Assembly (NCBI GenBank): GCA_015657635.1
Contig: JACDQM010000027.1
Coordinates: 1-64,000, forward strand
DNA length: 64,000 bases
Source: Roseateles sp.
Lineage (GTDB): Bacteria; Pseudomonadota; Gammaproteobacteria; Burkholderiales; Burkholderiaceae_C
Direction: 5' to 3'
Position 1 is the first letter of the stretch, and the number at the start of each line of letters is the position of its first letter. A model generated the notes under the pieces. The model ran no database searches. It was not told where the DNA came from and saw only the letters and a list, made by a program, of their open reading frames with translations. Position numbers and translations under genes: made by a program. Below, piece after piece: positions 38,822 through 49,872 of the stretch.

Positions 38822-40289
38822 GGTGGAGTCAGAAGTCCGGCCAGGGTGCCGGGCGAAAAGTGGCGGTCGATGTAGTCGGCCAGGCCGTCGAAGACGCTGT
38901 CCAGCGTGCGCACCTCGGCGCCGAACAGGGCGCGCAGCAGGGCTGGCTGCTCGAACAGGCCGTGCGCGTAGAGGCCCAGCACCGGGCCAGCCTGCCAGCC
39001 GACGACGCCGCCGTCAGCCTCGTGCAGCACCTCGGTGGCTGGCGCGAGGTCAGGGTGCCGCACCGTGCGACCGTGGTGAATCTCATAACCTTCCAGTTGC
39101 AGGCTCTGCAGCGCCTGCCAGGGCGCGGCCAGCTGGCCGGAAAAGCGCAGTCGCGCCGGGCGCAGCAGCTTGTCCTTCTCGAACTGCGTCACCAGCGGAA
39201 GCAGGCCCAGGCCGGGCGCGTTGCCGTCGATGCCATGCGGGTCCACCAGGGTTTCGCCCAGCATCTGCAGGCCGCCGCAGATGCCGATCAGCGGCTTGCC
39301 GGCGGCCGCGTGGCGGGCGATCACCGCGTCCAGCTTGTGCTCACGCAGCCAGGCCAGATCGGCGGTGACTGCCTTGGAGCCAGGCAGGATGATCCAGTCG
39401 GCCGCTTCCAGCTCGCCGGCGGTGCGGGCCCAGATCAGTCGCACGCCCGGCATGCTGCGCAGGGGCTGGAATTCGTCCAGGTTGGACAGGCGAGGGTAGG
39501 CAACGATGGCAATCTTGAGACCCGTGCCCGATGGGCTGTCGTCGTAGACGCCGTCTTCCTCGGGCAGCCCGTGGCCGCGCCACATTGGCAGCACCGCCAC
39601 GGTCGGCACGCCGGTCAGCGCCTGCAACTGCTCGGGCCCGGGGGCCAGCAGCGCGGCGTCGCCGCGGAAGCGGTTCAGCACGAAGCCGCGGATCAGCGCG
39701 CGTTCATTCGCGGGCAGCAGCTGGTGGGTGCCATAGAGATGGGCAAAAGCGCCGCCGCGGTCGATATCGCTCACCAGCAGGCAGGCCGCCCGGGCTTCCA
39801 GCGCGGTGCGCATATTGACGTAGTCGCTGGCGTGCAGATTGATCTCGGCCGGCGAGCCCGCGCCTTCGATGACGACCACATCGTTTTCGGCCATCAGCTC
39901 GTGCAAGGCGCGCGCGCCGTCGGCCAGATGCGCTCGCTGCGGCCGCGCCAGGGCATGGCGCCGAGCTCGTCGTTCACCTCACCCAGCAGCACCACCTGGC
40001 TGCGCGTGTCAGCCTCGGGCTTGAGCAGCACCGGGTTCATGCGCACCTCGGGCACACGGCGTGCGGCCAGGGCCTGGAAGTACTGGGCGCTGCCGATCTC
40101 GCCCATCCTGCCGTCCAGGCCGGCCACCACCCGCGCGTTGTTGCTCATGTTCTGCGCTTTGAATGGCGCCACTTTGAGACCCTGGCGGGCATACCAGCGG
40201 CACAGCGCGGTGGCCAGCCAGCTCTTGCCGGCGCCGCTGGTGGTGCCCAGCACCATCACTGCGCAGGCCTGGCGAGGCTTGTTGTTCAT
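38818..40289 (-). pseudogene. cobQ: Cobyric acid synthase, one frameshift
   Basis: ATP-dependent amidase for the b, d, e and g side chains. The N-terminal frame carries the DTB-synthetase-like P-loop part ([20 protein letters not shown] and [12 protein letters not shown]) and ends near [11 protein letters not shown]. The next frame resumes at [19 protein letters not shown], then VIEGAGSPAEINL, and the glutaminase domain with GICGGLQMLGETL (Cys). The break is near 39930-39950 and needs one added base. Restored length is about 490 residues, normal for CobQ. Probably an assembly error, since nothing else is damaged. Starts overlapping the cobC/cobD-type gene upstream. Confidence 0.88.
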
Positions 40290-41332
40290 CTGAAATCCTC
40301 CGGCTCAGGTCGAAGCGCCTGCAGCAGCGCCTGCTGCGAGGCCGGCGGCTGCGCGGCGATGCGCCACCAGCCTGGGCTGCCCATCGATGTGGTTTCACGC
40401 AGCTTGATGCCGCGGCTGCGCAGGTCCATCGGCAGACCTCCGGGCGGCCGTGCCAGCCAGAAGGGCGTCACGCTGGGCTGCTGGGTCCAGCCCAGCCGCG
40501 CCAGCTGCTGCTGCAGCGCGGCGCTCCAGTCGCGCAGCTGGCGCCGGCTGCAATCCAGCCACTCCAGCGTGCTGCTGTGATGCCAGTGCTGCAGCAGTGC
40601 CTCGCCCTCGGCAGCCAGCACCCAGCTGGGTGCCAGCGACAACAGGCGTGCCCACCAGGCATCTTCGGCTGGCGCCAGCAGGTAGGCGGCCCGCACACCC
40701 GTCAGGCCCAGCGCCTTGTTGGGGCAGTGCAGCTGCCAGCAGCCCGGCGGCAGCTCGGCAGGCTGGCCGTGCAGACGCAAGGGCTCATAGGCGAGGTCCA
40801 CGGCCAGCACGGCGCCGCAGCGGGCAGCTGCACGGGCGATGGCCTGCAGTGCCTCGCGCGACAGGCTGGTGCCGCTGGGGTTGCAGGGCTCGCAGATCCA
40901 GACCAGAGCCGGCTCGCGCAGGCCGTAGATCAGGGCGTCGCTGTCGGCATAGGGGCGCACCGCCAGGCCCAGGGCCTGCGCGGCGAGCGCGTAGTCGCCG
41001 AAGCCGGGAGTCGGCACCCAGACCTCACGGCAGCCCTGCAGCAGCGCGGCCAGGCTGAGCCGGCGGATCGCCTCGGCACCGCCGGAGGCCGGCAGCACGC
41101 GCGCTGGCGGCAGTCCATGTGCGGTGCCCAGGCACTCACGCAGCGCGCGGTAGCTGGGGTCGGGGTAACGGCTTCGGTCGGCGTCCAGCACGGCCTGCCA
41201 GAGGGCCGGTGGCGGGCCGAGCGGGTTGGCATTGGTGGAGAAATCGTGCGCGATGGTCGGCCCGCCGTCAGGCCCTCCATGCACGGGCAGCAGCAGCTGC
41301 GGGCGTTTCAAGGCGTGGCCTGGCGCGCTCAT
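40286..41332 (-). CDS. cobC: Threonine-phosphate decarboxylase-like aminotransferase
   Basis: A 348-residue PLP enzyme of aminotransferase class I/II, called CobC in Pseudomonas nomenclature and CobD in Salmonella. It makes (R)-1-amino-2-propanol phosphate from threonine phosphate for the corrinoid side chain. [14 protein letters not shown] at the N-terminus, [14 protein letters not shown], and the PLP-lysine segment [18 protein letters not shown] are visible. Overlapped by cbiB upstream and cobQ downstream. Confidence 0.88.
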   Translation of the reverse strand: MSAPGHALKRPQLLLPVHGGPDGGPTIAHDFSTNANPLGPPPALWQAVLDADRSRYPDPSYRALRECLGTAHGLPPARVLPASGGAEAIRRLSLAALLQGCREVWVPTPGFGDYALAAQALGLAVRPYADSDALIYGLREPALVWICEPCNPSGTSLSREALQAIARAAARCGAVLAVDLAYEPLRLHGQPAELPPGCWQLHCPNKALGLTGVRAAYLLAPAEDAWWARLLSLAPSWVLAAEGEALLQHWHHSSTLEWLDCSRRQLRDWSAALQQQLARLGWTQQPSVTPFWLARPPGGLPMDLRSRGIKLRETTSMGSPGWWRIAAQPPASQQALLQALRPEPEDFR

Positions 41333-42266
41333 ACTCGCAAGCTCCAGGCCAGCAGGGCGGTGCAGGCGAGGCCGGGCAGCAAGGCCTGTGCGGCGGTGTG
41401 GCAGGCCAGGGCCACATCGCCCGCGCCCGGCTGAGCACCGCTGCCGTTGAGCTGATAGACGCCCGGCTTGCCCAGCTTCAGATTCAAGCGCAGCGCCATC
41501 GCAGCCATGGGCCAGCCGCTATTGGGCGAGGGTGTGCGGCGCGCTTCGCCGGCCAGGCGGCGCAGCAGGGCCGGCTGTGCCACCAGCAGGGCCAGCGCGC
41601 TCAGGCGCGCCGGCAGCCAGGACAGCAGATCGTCGCGCGCGCCGCGAACTTGCCGCTCCACTCGCGGTGGTCGCGGTAGCCCCACATGGCATCGGCGGTG
41701 TTGGCGAAGCGGTAGACGGCCGCGCCGGGCAGGCCGGCGATGGCAAACCAGAACAGCGGTGCGATCACCGAATCGTTGAGGTTCTCGGCCAGGGTCTCGA
41801 TGGCTGCCTCGCGCACCTGCGTGGCGTCCAGCGCCGCGGTGTCGCGGCTCACCAGGCGGGCCAGTTGCGCACGGCCTTCAGGCAGCGAGCGCTGCAGTGC
41901 CGCCTCGACTGCGCGCACCTCGCCCACCAGCATGGCCCAGGCCAGCAGCGGCTTGAGCAGCAGGCCCAGCGCCAGTGCACAGGCCAGCAGGCCGGCGGCC
42001 GAGGCCCAGGGCTGCAGCGCCTGCATCAGCAGGATCTCCAGCGTCAGCGCCAGGGCCGCGCTGAGCAGCGCGCCCAGCAGCCAGACCAGCGCACCGCCGG
42101 CAAAGGCCGGGCCGGGCGGCATCAGGGCCAGCCGCGCGCCGAACAGGTTCAGATAGCGGCCCATGCCGACCACCGGATGCGCCCAGACCGGTGGCTCGCC
42201 GAACAGGCGGTCCACCACGAGCGCAGCCAGCATGGCCAGCGGCAGCAGCAGAGGCAGGGTGCTCAA
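41329..42266 (-). pseudogene. cbiB: Adenosylcobinamide-phosphate synthase, one frameshift
   Basis: The CbiB/CobD membrane enzyme that attaches aminopropanol phosphate to cobyric acid. The first frame has DRLFGEPPVWAHPVVGMGR, and later ETLAENLNDSVIAPLFW and ANTADAMWGYRDHREW, all family signatures. It then loses frame after GKFAAR, and the other frame continues DDLLSWLPARLSAL to the stop. One base missing near 41632-41644, in an alternating GC run, explains it. Restored length is about 312 residues with five or more helices, normal for the family. Confidence 0.88.
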
Positions 42267-42841
42267 TCCTCGATCCCGCGCTGCGCCGGCACGCCGGCCT
42301 TGAAGTGGTGCTTGACCATCGCCATCTCGGTGACGGTGTCGGCCAGCTCGATCAGCTCCGCGGGCGCGTTGCGGCCGGTGAGCACCACATGCACATGGGC
42401 CGGCCGCTCACGCAGCGCCTGCAGCACCGGCTCCAGCGGCAGCCAGCCATAGCGCAAGGGATACATGATCTCGTCCAGCACCACCAGGAAATGCTCGCCG
42501 GCGCGGATCGTGGCTTCCGCGCGGGCCCAGCCGTCGCGCGCCAGTTGCGCGCTGTGCTCCAGGTCCTTGCTCTTCCACGAGAAGCCGTCGCCCAGGCCTT
42601 CGATGGGCACGCCCAGCTGCTCGAACATGCGGTGTTCGCCGAAGCGGGCGCTCGGCACCTTCATGAACTGGTAGATCTTGACCGCCTTGCCGCGTCCGTG
42701 CGCGCGCAGCGCCAGTCCGAAGGCGGCGGTGCTCTTGCCCTTGCCGTCGCCGGTGTGGACCAGGATCAGGCCGCGGCGCTCGGCGGTCGGGATGATGCGT
42801 TCGCGGTCGACCGGGGGCTTTTCAATTTCCATCTTGCTCAC
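42263..42841 (-). CDS. cobO: Corrinoid adenosyltransferase, CobO/BtuR type
   Basis: A 192-residue enzyme that transfers adenosine from ATP to cob(I)yrinic acid diamide or other corrinoids. P-loop HTGDGKGKSTAAFGLALRA (about residue 30), FGEHRMFEQLG, VVLDEIMYPLRYGW and VVLTGRNAP match BtuR/CobO. Overlaps bluB by 20 bp and cbiB by 4 bp. Confidence 0.95.
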   Translation of the reverse strand: MSKMEIEKPPVDRERIIPTAERRGLILVHTGDGKGKSTAAFGLALRAHGRGKAVKIYQFMKVPSARFGEHRMFEQLGVPIEGLGDGFSWKSKDLEHSAQLARDGWARAEATIRAGEHFLVVLDEIMYPLRYGWLPLEPVLQALRERPAHVHVVLTGRNAPAELIELADTVTEMAMVKHHFKAGVPAQRGIED

Positions 42842-43484
42842 TCCAGGAATCAGTCATCAACAGCTCGTCAAGTGGTCGGCGCTGTCGCCAGTGTTCGAGC
42901 TCCAGCATCGGTGCGTCGTAGAAGCTGTCCACGGGCCCGAGACACAGCAGGCCCAGCGGCTGCGCGCCTTCGGGCACGCGCAACAACGCGCCCAGCGCTT
43001 GAGGTTCAAACATCGAGACCCAACCCAGGCCCAGGTTCTCGGCACGGGCGGCCAACCACAGGTTCTGCACCGCGCAGCCCAGCGAGGCAATGGCCATCTC
43101 ACGCGGCATGCTGCGCCGGCCGAAGATGGTGCCGTCGTCCGGCGGCAGCACCAGGGCCAGCAATTCGGCGCATTCGCGCAAGCCCTCGACCTTCAGGCGC
43201 AGGAACTCGTCACTGCGTCCGCCGAGCGCCTTGGCTGTGGCCTGGCGCTCGGCCTCGACCAGGCTGGTGATCTGGACGCGCAGCGCCGCATCACGGATGC
43301 GCAGCAGCCGCCAGGGCTGCATCAGCCCCACCGAGGGCGCCTGGTGCATGGCTTGCAGCATGCGCTGCAGCTGTTCTTCGGACACCAGCTGGCCCGGCTT
43401 GAAATGCCGGGTGTCGCGGCGCAGTGCAATCACGCGATAGATGTCATCGCGCTGGGCTTCGTCGAAGTGGTGCTGGGCATCCAT
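42822..43484 (-). CDS. bluB: 5,6-dimethylbenzimidazole synthase
   Basis: A 220-residue flavin-destroying nitroreductase-fold enzyme that fragments FMNH2 with oxygen to make 5,6-dimethylbenzimidazole, the lower ligand of B12. The BluB-specific APSVGLMQPWRLLRI (about residue 50) and the N-terminal YRVIALRRDTRHF separate it from ordinary nitroreductases. GLGWVSMFEP is near the C-terminus. Its presence means the cell aims to make true cobalamin aerobically. Sits nine bases after the stop of the TonB receptor gene. Confidence 0.93.
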   Translation of the reverse strand: MDAQHHFDEAQRDDIYRVIALRRDTRHFKPGQLVSEEQLQRMLQAMHQAPSVGLMQPWRLLRIRDAALRVQITSLVEAERQATAKALGGRSDEFLRLKVEGLRECAELLALVLPPDDGTIFGRRSMPREMAIASLGCAVQNLWLAARAENLGLGWVSMFEPQALGALLRVPEGAQPLGLLCLGPVDSFYDAPMLELEHWRQRRPLDELLMTDSWSEQDGN

Positions 43485-43492
43485 GGCTGTGC

Positions 43493-45576
43493 TCAGAAGC
43501 TGCTGCGCAGCGAGACTCTCAGCGTACGCGCTTCCATCGGATGCACCAGCCGGCCGTCGATGCCCTCACCACCGCCGCAGCCCGGGCCCTCGGCCTTGCT
43601 GCAGGCGCGGCCCCAGTATTCGATGTCATTGGCGCGGCGGTTGAACAGGTTCAGCACATCCAGGCTCAGCTGGTAGCGGGTGTTGATGCGGTAGCCCAGC
43701 TTCAGATTGGCGGTCCAGTTGGTGGCCGACTTCTCGCTGCCGGTTTCCTCCAAGGCGTAAGAGCCCAGATAACGCAGCTTCAAGCCAGCAAACCAGGGGC
43801 CGGCCGGCGCCACGGTGGCCGACAAGGAGGCGCTCACCGGGATGGCATTGGGCACGTGGCGCCCGCCGTTCTCCGCACGCACAAAACGGGCGCGTGACCA
43901 GGCCATGTCGGCGTCGATCAGCAACCAGCTCGTGGGGGCGAAGTCGTTGGACCATTCCATGCCGCTGCGCTTGGAGGCACCACGTGCCTCGGTCACACCT
44001 TCGTCGCCCACAAAGACCAGCTCCGAATCCAGCTTGGCCTGCCACAGCACCAGACTGCTGTTCCAGCCCTTGGCGGGCCGCGCGCGCAGGCCCAGCTCAT
44101 GGCTTTGTGTGCGCGCCAGCAGCGGCAGCAGGTCTTGTGCGCTGCCGTCGTTCGGATTGGTGGCGCTGGTCGCGCCGCGTACATCATTGGATCGGAAGCC
44201 GCGGCCCCATTGGGCATACAGCTCGGTGTTGCTGCTGACGCGGGCCACCAGACCCAGCTTGGGGCTCCATCGGTGCTGGCTGACGTGGCCGCCGTTGCTC
44301 AGATTAAATTGCCCAGCCACTGCCGTGCTGCGCGCCGAGAGCTGCTGCCAGCGCAGGCCGGCGTTGGCGCGCAGCCAGCTGTTGATCTGTGTACGTGCCT
44401 CGGCGAACAGGCCCACGGCGTTTTGCTCGATCTTGTCCGCACGCACGGTGTGGCTGCGCTGGCGGTTCACCGTGTCGTAAAGGCGAGCTCGGAGATGTGA
44501 TCCTGGCGCCATTGCAGGCCCCAGCTCGCTTCCATGCTGGGCGTTGGCCTGAAGCCATGGCGCAGCTGGGCGCCAACGATGCGTCGATGGTCGGCCTGTT
44601 CGTGCTGGTCACCGTCCGGGCCTTTGATAAAACCCGAGGCGCCGGAGAACAGGTTCAGTGCGTTGTTGATCACATAGGCGCTGGCGCGCCAGTCCTGGCC
44701 TTGTGGCTCATCGCTGCGCGCCCATTCGACCGAGAGGCTGTTGCGGTGTGTGACGCCGCCGTCGTTCTTCAAGAGTGTGCCGTAGCGGCCGATCTCGCCG
44801 CTCTGGATCGCACGTTCGGGCACGTGCTCGCTGGCGCGCCAGCGTGCGCTGTAGCTGAGTGCGGTGATCGCCAGGCCGTTGTCGGCATCCCCCGTGGACA
44901 GGCGCAATACACCGTTGCCGCGGTGCAGGCCTTCGGGCTGCTCCCAGGGGCCGTCGTAGCGGCTGGCTTCCAGCGCAGCCAGCAGCTGCCAAGCCTTGTT
45001 GTCACCCAGTTTGGTGCTGCCCGCAGCCAGGCCGCGGCGATACGCATTGGGGCCGATGCTGGCTTCGATGAAGGGGGCATCCAGGCCACGGGTGTAGCTG
45101 ATCCGAGTTGAGCCGGTGGTGACGAAGTCGCCGTCTTCCGCCGCGTAGCTGCCCTTGCGGTACTGCAGGCTGGAGACCAGCTCGGGGATCAGGAAATTCA
45201 GATCCATGTAGCCCTGGCCATGCGCATGGCTGGGCATATTGGCGGGCATGCCCATCACCGTGGTGGCGAAGTCGCTGCCGTGGTCCAGATTAAAGCCGCG
45301 CAGAAAGTACTGGTTGGCTTTGCCGTCGCCGCTGTGCTGGGTGACGATCATGCCGGGCATGGCCTCCAGCAGTTCGGCAGGCCGCAGCAGCGGGCGCTGC
45401 GCCAGGCGTTCGGCCTTGACTTCACCCTCGGAGGCGCTGTCCGCGCGGCCCAAGGCGGCGCGGCCGTTGACCTGCACGCTGTCGAGCTGCTGTGGTTTGG
45501 CTGCTTGTTGTTCCTGCTGTGCGTGGACGGGCAGGGCCAGGAGGGCCGCCAAGGTGATGACTGAATTCTTCTTCAT
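43493..45576 (-). pseudogene. TonB-dependent outer-membrane receptor, one frameshift
   Basis: An outer-membrane receptor of about 694 residues. Signal peptide MKKNSVITLAALLALPVHAQ, then a TonB-box-like VQVNG and plug domain (LRPAELLEAMPGMIVTQHSG; FLRGFNLDHGSDFATTVMG), with an unusual Met/His-rich stretch PANMPSHAHGQGYMDLNF. The barrel frame breaks near 44482-44488 and resumes as LYDTVNRQRSHTVRADKIE, ending in the expected aromatic C-terminus (SLRSSF). One added base restores it. Its start overlaps the stop of the CobN-like gene. It is unrelated in detail to the BtuB at 55-57 kb and probably serves the CobN-like/ExbB/DUF2149 module. Confidence 0.85.
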
Positions 45577-48500
45577 GAGAGCACGGGAGATCGACCTTGT
45601 GTGCCGGAGCGGCGCGCCTGCCAGACGGCGCCCATGCTCATCAGCAAGGCCATGGCGACCCAGGCCAGGGCCTGGGAGAGCTGGTCTTGTAGCTGTGGCG
45701 GGGCCGGGTTTTGTTGTTGTTGCTGCTGCGGTGGCTGTTGCTCCAGCAACAGACCACGGGTGCTGGGGGGCGGTGGTACGGCGGCTGCAGCGGCAGCCGC
45801 GGGCGCGGCTTGTAGCACCGGCGTTTGCAGCTGGTTGGCGGCCCATTGCCGCACCGCAGCCAGTTCCTGATGCAGGCCCGCCTCACGGGCCAGCTCCTGG
45901 TAGGTGGCAGCCAGTTGTGCACGGGTGGCGGCGTCGGGCTTCCAGTAGCCCATGCGCTGGGCCTGGATCATGCGTTCCAGCGCTTGTGCATAGGCCTGTT
46001 TGTTTTGCTTCAGCCACTCGGGCAGACCCAGCTGCTGCTTGTCACGCAGCAAGGTGTCGTAGAGGCTTTGCCAGTGGTCGGGCCGCACGGTGTGCGGTGC
46101 GATGGCCTGCCAGCCCCAGGTGTATTGCACCGCCTTCAACACCTGCAGGGTGCCGGCCCAGCCTTCGGCCTTTTGGGCCTTCAACCAACCTGGGTGCAAA
46201 TAGCGGGTCTGCATCTCCATCGCGATGCTGCTGCTGGCGCTCTCGGTGTACAGCTCCTTGCTGTCCTGCAGCTGGCTGATATGCAGACTCAGTCCTTGCT
46301 TGCGCCCGGCCGCCTTGGCCGCGGCGGACAGGCCGCCGAGGTACTGAAAAGGGTCGTCCGAGCTGAGCATGCCGTACAGATGTGAGCTGCGCGACATCAG
46401 GGCCGCATCGGTCTGCTTCAGGTGGGCGCCCAGGGCCTGTGCGGCCACTGCGGGCTGGCTCAAGCGCAGCGGCTCGCCATTCACATAAGGCTGGCTCATG
46501 CGCTGCAGGAAGAGCTGACCCAGGCGTGCATCGTCAGCGCGCAGGTTGTTGTGCTGGGTCGCTTCCGCAATGCCAGTGCCGTAATCGCCGCTGGCATTGC
46601 CGAACACGCGGGCCTGGGCCAGGGCTTGTGCTTCGGGCTTGCTCAGCCCTTGGCGGCGCAGCTCCGCCGCGACCACGCTGGTGTTGCGCGCGATCACATT
46701 GCCGGGCTCGGCGGCCGCCGCTGCCGCAACGGCCTGGTCCAGCAGACTCATCAGCGCCGGGAACTGATCGCGGTAGGAGCCGGTGATGCTCAGGAGCACG
46801 TCAACACGCGGCCGGCCTTTGAGTTCCGCCAGCGGCAGCGGCTTGACGCCAGTGGGGCGGCCGCTGTCGTCCCAGACGGGCTGAACGCCCAAGGCGGCCA
46901 GGGCCTGCGACTCCATCAAGCCTTGGTGGCGCAGGGTCTCGCCCGCCCACAGTGACAAGGCCAGGCGCTGCGGTGGTTTGCCGGCCTTGGCCTGTTCTTC
47001 GTACCACTGCGCAAACAGGGTCTTGGCCACCTCATAGGCCTGCTTGGTGGGCAGGCGGCTGGGGTCCAGGCCAGTCAGGTTGCGACCGGTCGGCATGCTG
47101 TCGGGGTTGCGCAGCGGATCACCACCATAGGCCGCGGGCAGAAAGCGGCCGCGCAGCGCGGCCAGCAGACCGGGCATTTCACCCTCGGTGGCCAGGCGGC
47201 GTTCCAGCTCTTGCGCGCGTTCGGCCAGTTGCAGCAGGGCTGGTGTGTCGATGGCTTTGCGCGCCGCGCGGTTCGGCACGTAGCCTTCGGGTTCCGGCGG
47301 CCTCAAGTCCAGCACGCTGGCGGCCTGGGCATCTTTCAGCGCGAGCTTCAGCCAGCGGCCCGGCCGCGAACTTGCGACACCTTCGTAGCCGATCAGAAAA
47401 GCTTCGTCGATGTCTTCACCCAGCGCTTCGATCAGGGGCTGGCGCAGCATCTGCAGAATGGTCGTGTGGCGCGCGCCTTCGTCCGGAACCTGGCCGAACA
47501 CGGCCAGGCCCTTGGGCTGTGAGTGCTGCGCCATCCGGTCCAGCCAGGGGTGCAGCAGCTCAAGGAAGCCATTGAAGTCCGCAGCAATCTGCTTGGCCGT
47601 CCAGCCCAGGTCGCGGTGCAGCTGGTGCTCGACAAAGGCGCTGACCATCTGGCGCTCCAGCGCCTGCCGCGTCGGTCCGGCGTCCACGGTTTCCCATTCG
47701 TGCATCAGCTCATGCATATGGGCCATGCGATTGTTGAAGCCGGCCGGTGCGAAGCTCGGCGTGCGATGGCTGACCATCACGGCACGGCCGCGACGTTTTG
47801 CCGTTAGGCCCTCGCCGAGGTTGTCGACGATGTAGGGATAGATCACCGGCACATCGCCCAGCGGCAGCAGGGCTTCGTCCAGGATGTCCAGTGCGCGCAG
47901 CTTGCCGGGCGCCCATTCCTGCGTGCCGTGGGTGCCGAAGTGGATCAGCGCATCGGCCTGGCGCGCCCACAGATAGGTGGCCAGGTAGTGATGCGAGATG
48001 GGAGTCTTGTTCTTGTGCATGAACGGGTCCTGCCCGCGCCGCAAGGTCTCTTCGCGCGGCGGCTGAGGCAGCACGCTCAAGGCACCGCGCTGTAGGCGTG
48101 GGATCACGAAGACCGGGCGGCCTTGATGACTCACGACATAGCGGCTGCGGGCGGGCTCACCCCATTGCGCATTGATGCGCTGTCGCAGGGACGCTGGCAA
48201 AGTCATGAACCAGGCCTCGTAGTCAGCCAGCGGCAGTGCGGCGGCTTGATCGCGGGCCAGCAGGGCTTGCAGATCGGCGCTGGGATAGTAGGCGGCGATC
48301 AAGGGCTTCAGCTGCGCGATCCACTCGCCTTCAGTCTGCGGCTGTACGCCGTAGCCGGCCTCGCGCAGCCCCTTGGAGACGCTCTCGAGGCTGCGCGGCA
48401 CGTTCAAAAAACTGGCGCCGAAATGGTCACCGCCGGGCGGGTAGTTGTAGACAAAGGCCACCAGACGCTTGTCCGCGGCGGGTGTCGTCTGCAGGCTGAT

Positions 48501-49555
48501 CAGGCGCTGGGCCTTGGCGACGACGGCATCGGCCTGGCGGCCGATCAACTGCGGCTCGCGGCCCTTGTTCGCATAGGCCACGACCATCAGCGGGTCGATC
48601 GCACCGGCACCTTCGGGCTGGGCGAAGTAAAAGGGCAGGTCGCTCATGCCCAGGCCGGTCTCGCTGGCCTCCCACTCAGCCGCGCCGCTGGAGCGGTAGG
48701 GCAGGGTCTGCAATAGCGGCGCGCCCCAACGCTCGAAAAGCGGCTGCAGGCCACCGGCCTGGGGGAGTAGCGCGTGATTGACGATGACCGAGGCATGCAG
48801 CTTTCCCCCCGGAAGTTCCATCAGCGCGGCCAGCGGTGCGCCGCTGAGGTGTGAGCTGAACACCGCATACGCCAGCAGGCCCTGGCTGTCGAAGCGCCGC
48901 AGCCAGTCGTCAATCCAGGCGGTAGCGCCCTGCACGAAGTGATGGCGGTGCAGCAGCAGGGCCACGGCGGGTCGCGTGTCGCCCTGCTCCTTGGCCCAGC
49001 GCGCCAGCGCTTGCACGTCGGCAAACAGAGCGGGGCACCCGGCAGATAGAGACCGCGCTGCGGCAGCAGGGCCGGCGCCGGCAGCTCGGGCGCACGCTGG
49101 CCGGCCAGTTGCGCCTTCAACAAGGCAAAGGCATGGCGGGTGTTGGCGATGCCGCCGGCCTGCAGATAGGCCCGCAGCGAACGCTCACCCGCTGCGGGCT
49201 CGCCAGCCGTGACCCATAGCGGTGACTTCTCTGGCGCCAGGCTCGCACCCAACAAGGCCTTCAAACGTGTTTCGACACTGGCGTGCGGCGCGTCGATCCA
49301 GACCGCTTGCGCCTGGCTCAGAGCCTGAGCCAGCTCACGCGTCTGCCCGGCGTCGAGCGCCGTGCTGCGCAGCGGGTAATCCAGTGCCTTGAAGCTGAAG
49401 CCGGCCGCCAGCGCCTCACGTTCGATCAGCGCGCTGCGCGCGGCGGGCGTCACATCCAGCGTGATCCACAGCAGCAGGCCAGGCTTGCCACCGCTGGCGC
49501 CGGCCGGGGTCAGCAGCAGTGACAAGAGCATCAAGACCAGGCCAGCTCTGATCAC
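45573..49555 (-). pseudogene. Membrane-anchored CobN/HmuS-like chelatase homologue, one frameshift
   Basis: About 1327 residues once the break near 49032-49035 (run of four G, one base short) is repaired. It is homologous to cobaltochelatase CobN/ChlH: LIHFGTHGTQEWAPGK (about residue 537) and PRVDVLLSITGSYRDQFPAL are core signatures. Unlike cytoplasmic CobN it begins with a Sec signal (IRAGLVLMLLSLLLTPAGAS, start GTG overlapping the DUF2149 stop). It ends with a Pro/Gln-rich linker, including a run of six Gln, and one helix (LAWVAMALLMSMGAVW). It is thus predicted to face the periplasm. No CobS/CobT-type AAA chelatase subunits are present. HmuS of Bacteroidota, in an operon with ExbB-like and DUF2149 proteins, is the closest known context. 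Confidence 0.85.
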
Positions 49556-49872
49556 GGCTTGCCGACCTCGGGCACATAGATGAGTTGGCCGTCCTTGAGC
49601 TTGTAGGCCACGCCGGCGCGCACGCCCTGGCCTTCGCTGCTGCCGCCATTGCCCTTGTAGCGAATCTCACGCCCGTTCTCGCGCACCACGATCTCCATGT
49701 CCGGCTCGCCGGCGCGTTTGATGATGGTGACGTTCTCGTTCGCGTCCTTCTGCTGCTGCAGTGCGACCGCCGTCAGCAGCGCTACCACCAGCACCAGGAA
49801 CACATCGACCAGATTCACGGCCGACAGCATGGGGTCGTCGTCCTCTTCGCCAAGGATGGAGAGATGCTTCAT
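49552..49872 (-). CDS. DUF2149 protein (HmuV-like, ExbD-size)
   Basis: A 106-residue protein with one N-terminal helix (AVNLVDVFLVLVVALLTAVAL) preceded by an acidic EEDDDP and followed by a small periplasmic domain (EPDMEIVVRENGREIRYKG; AYKLKDGQLIYVPE). The sequence matches DUF2149, and the topology matches ExbD/TolR. It is coupled to the ExbB-like gene upstream and the CobN-like gene downstream by four-base overlaps. The expected role is a proton-channel partner that powers the receptor or the CobN-like protein. Confidence 0.82.
   Translation of the reverse strand: MKHLSILGEEDDDPMLSAVNLVDVFLVLVVALLTAVALQQQKDANENVTIIKRAGEPDMEIVVRENGREIRYKGNGGSSEGQGVRAGVAYKLKDGQLIYVPEVGKP

Noticed and set aside
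43485-43600. Second cobalamin riboswitch ahead of bluB/cobO
   Set aside because: The nine-base gap and preceding receptor coding sequence contain none of the conserved riboswitch elements.
45573-49555. Canonical cytoplasmic cobaltochelatase subunit CobN
   Set aside because: Signal sequence, C-terminal helix, absence of CobS/CobT partners and the ExbB/DUF2149 context argue for an HmuS-like relative instead.
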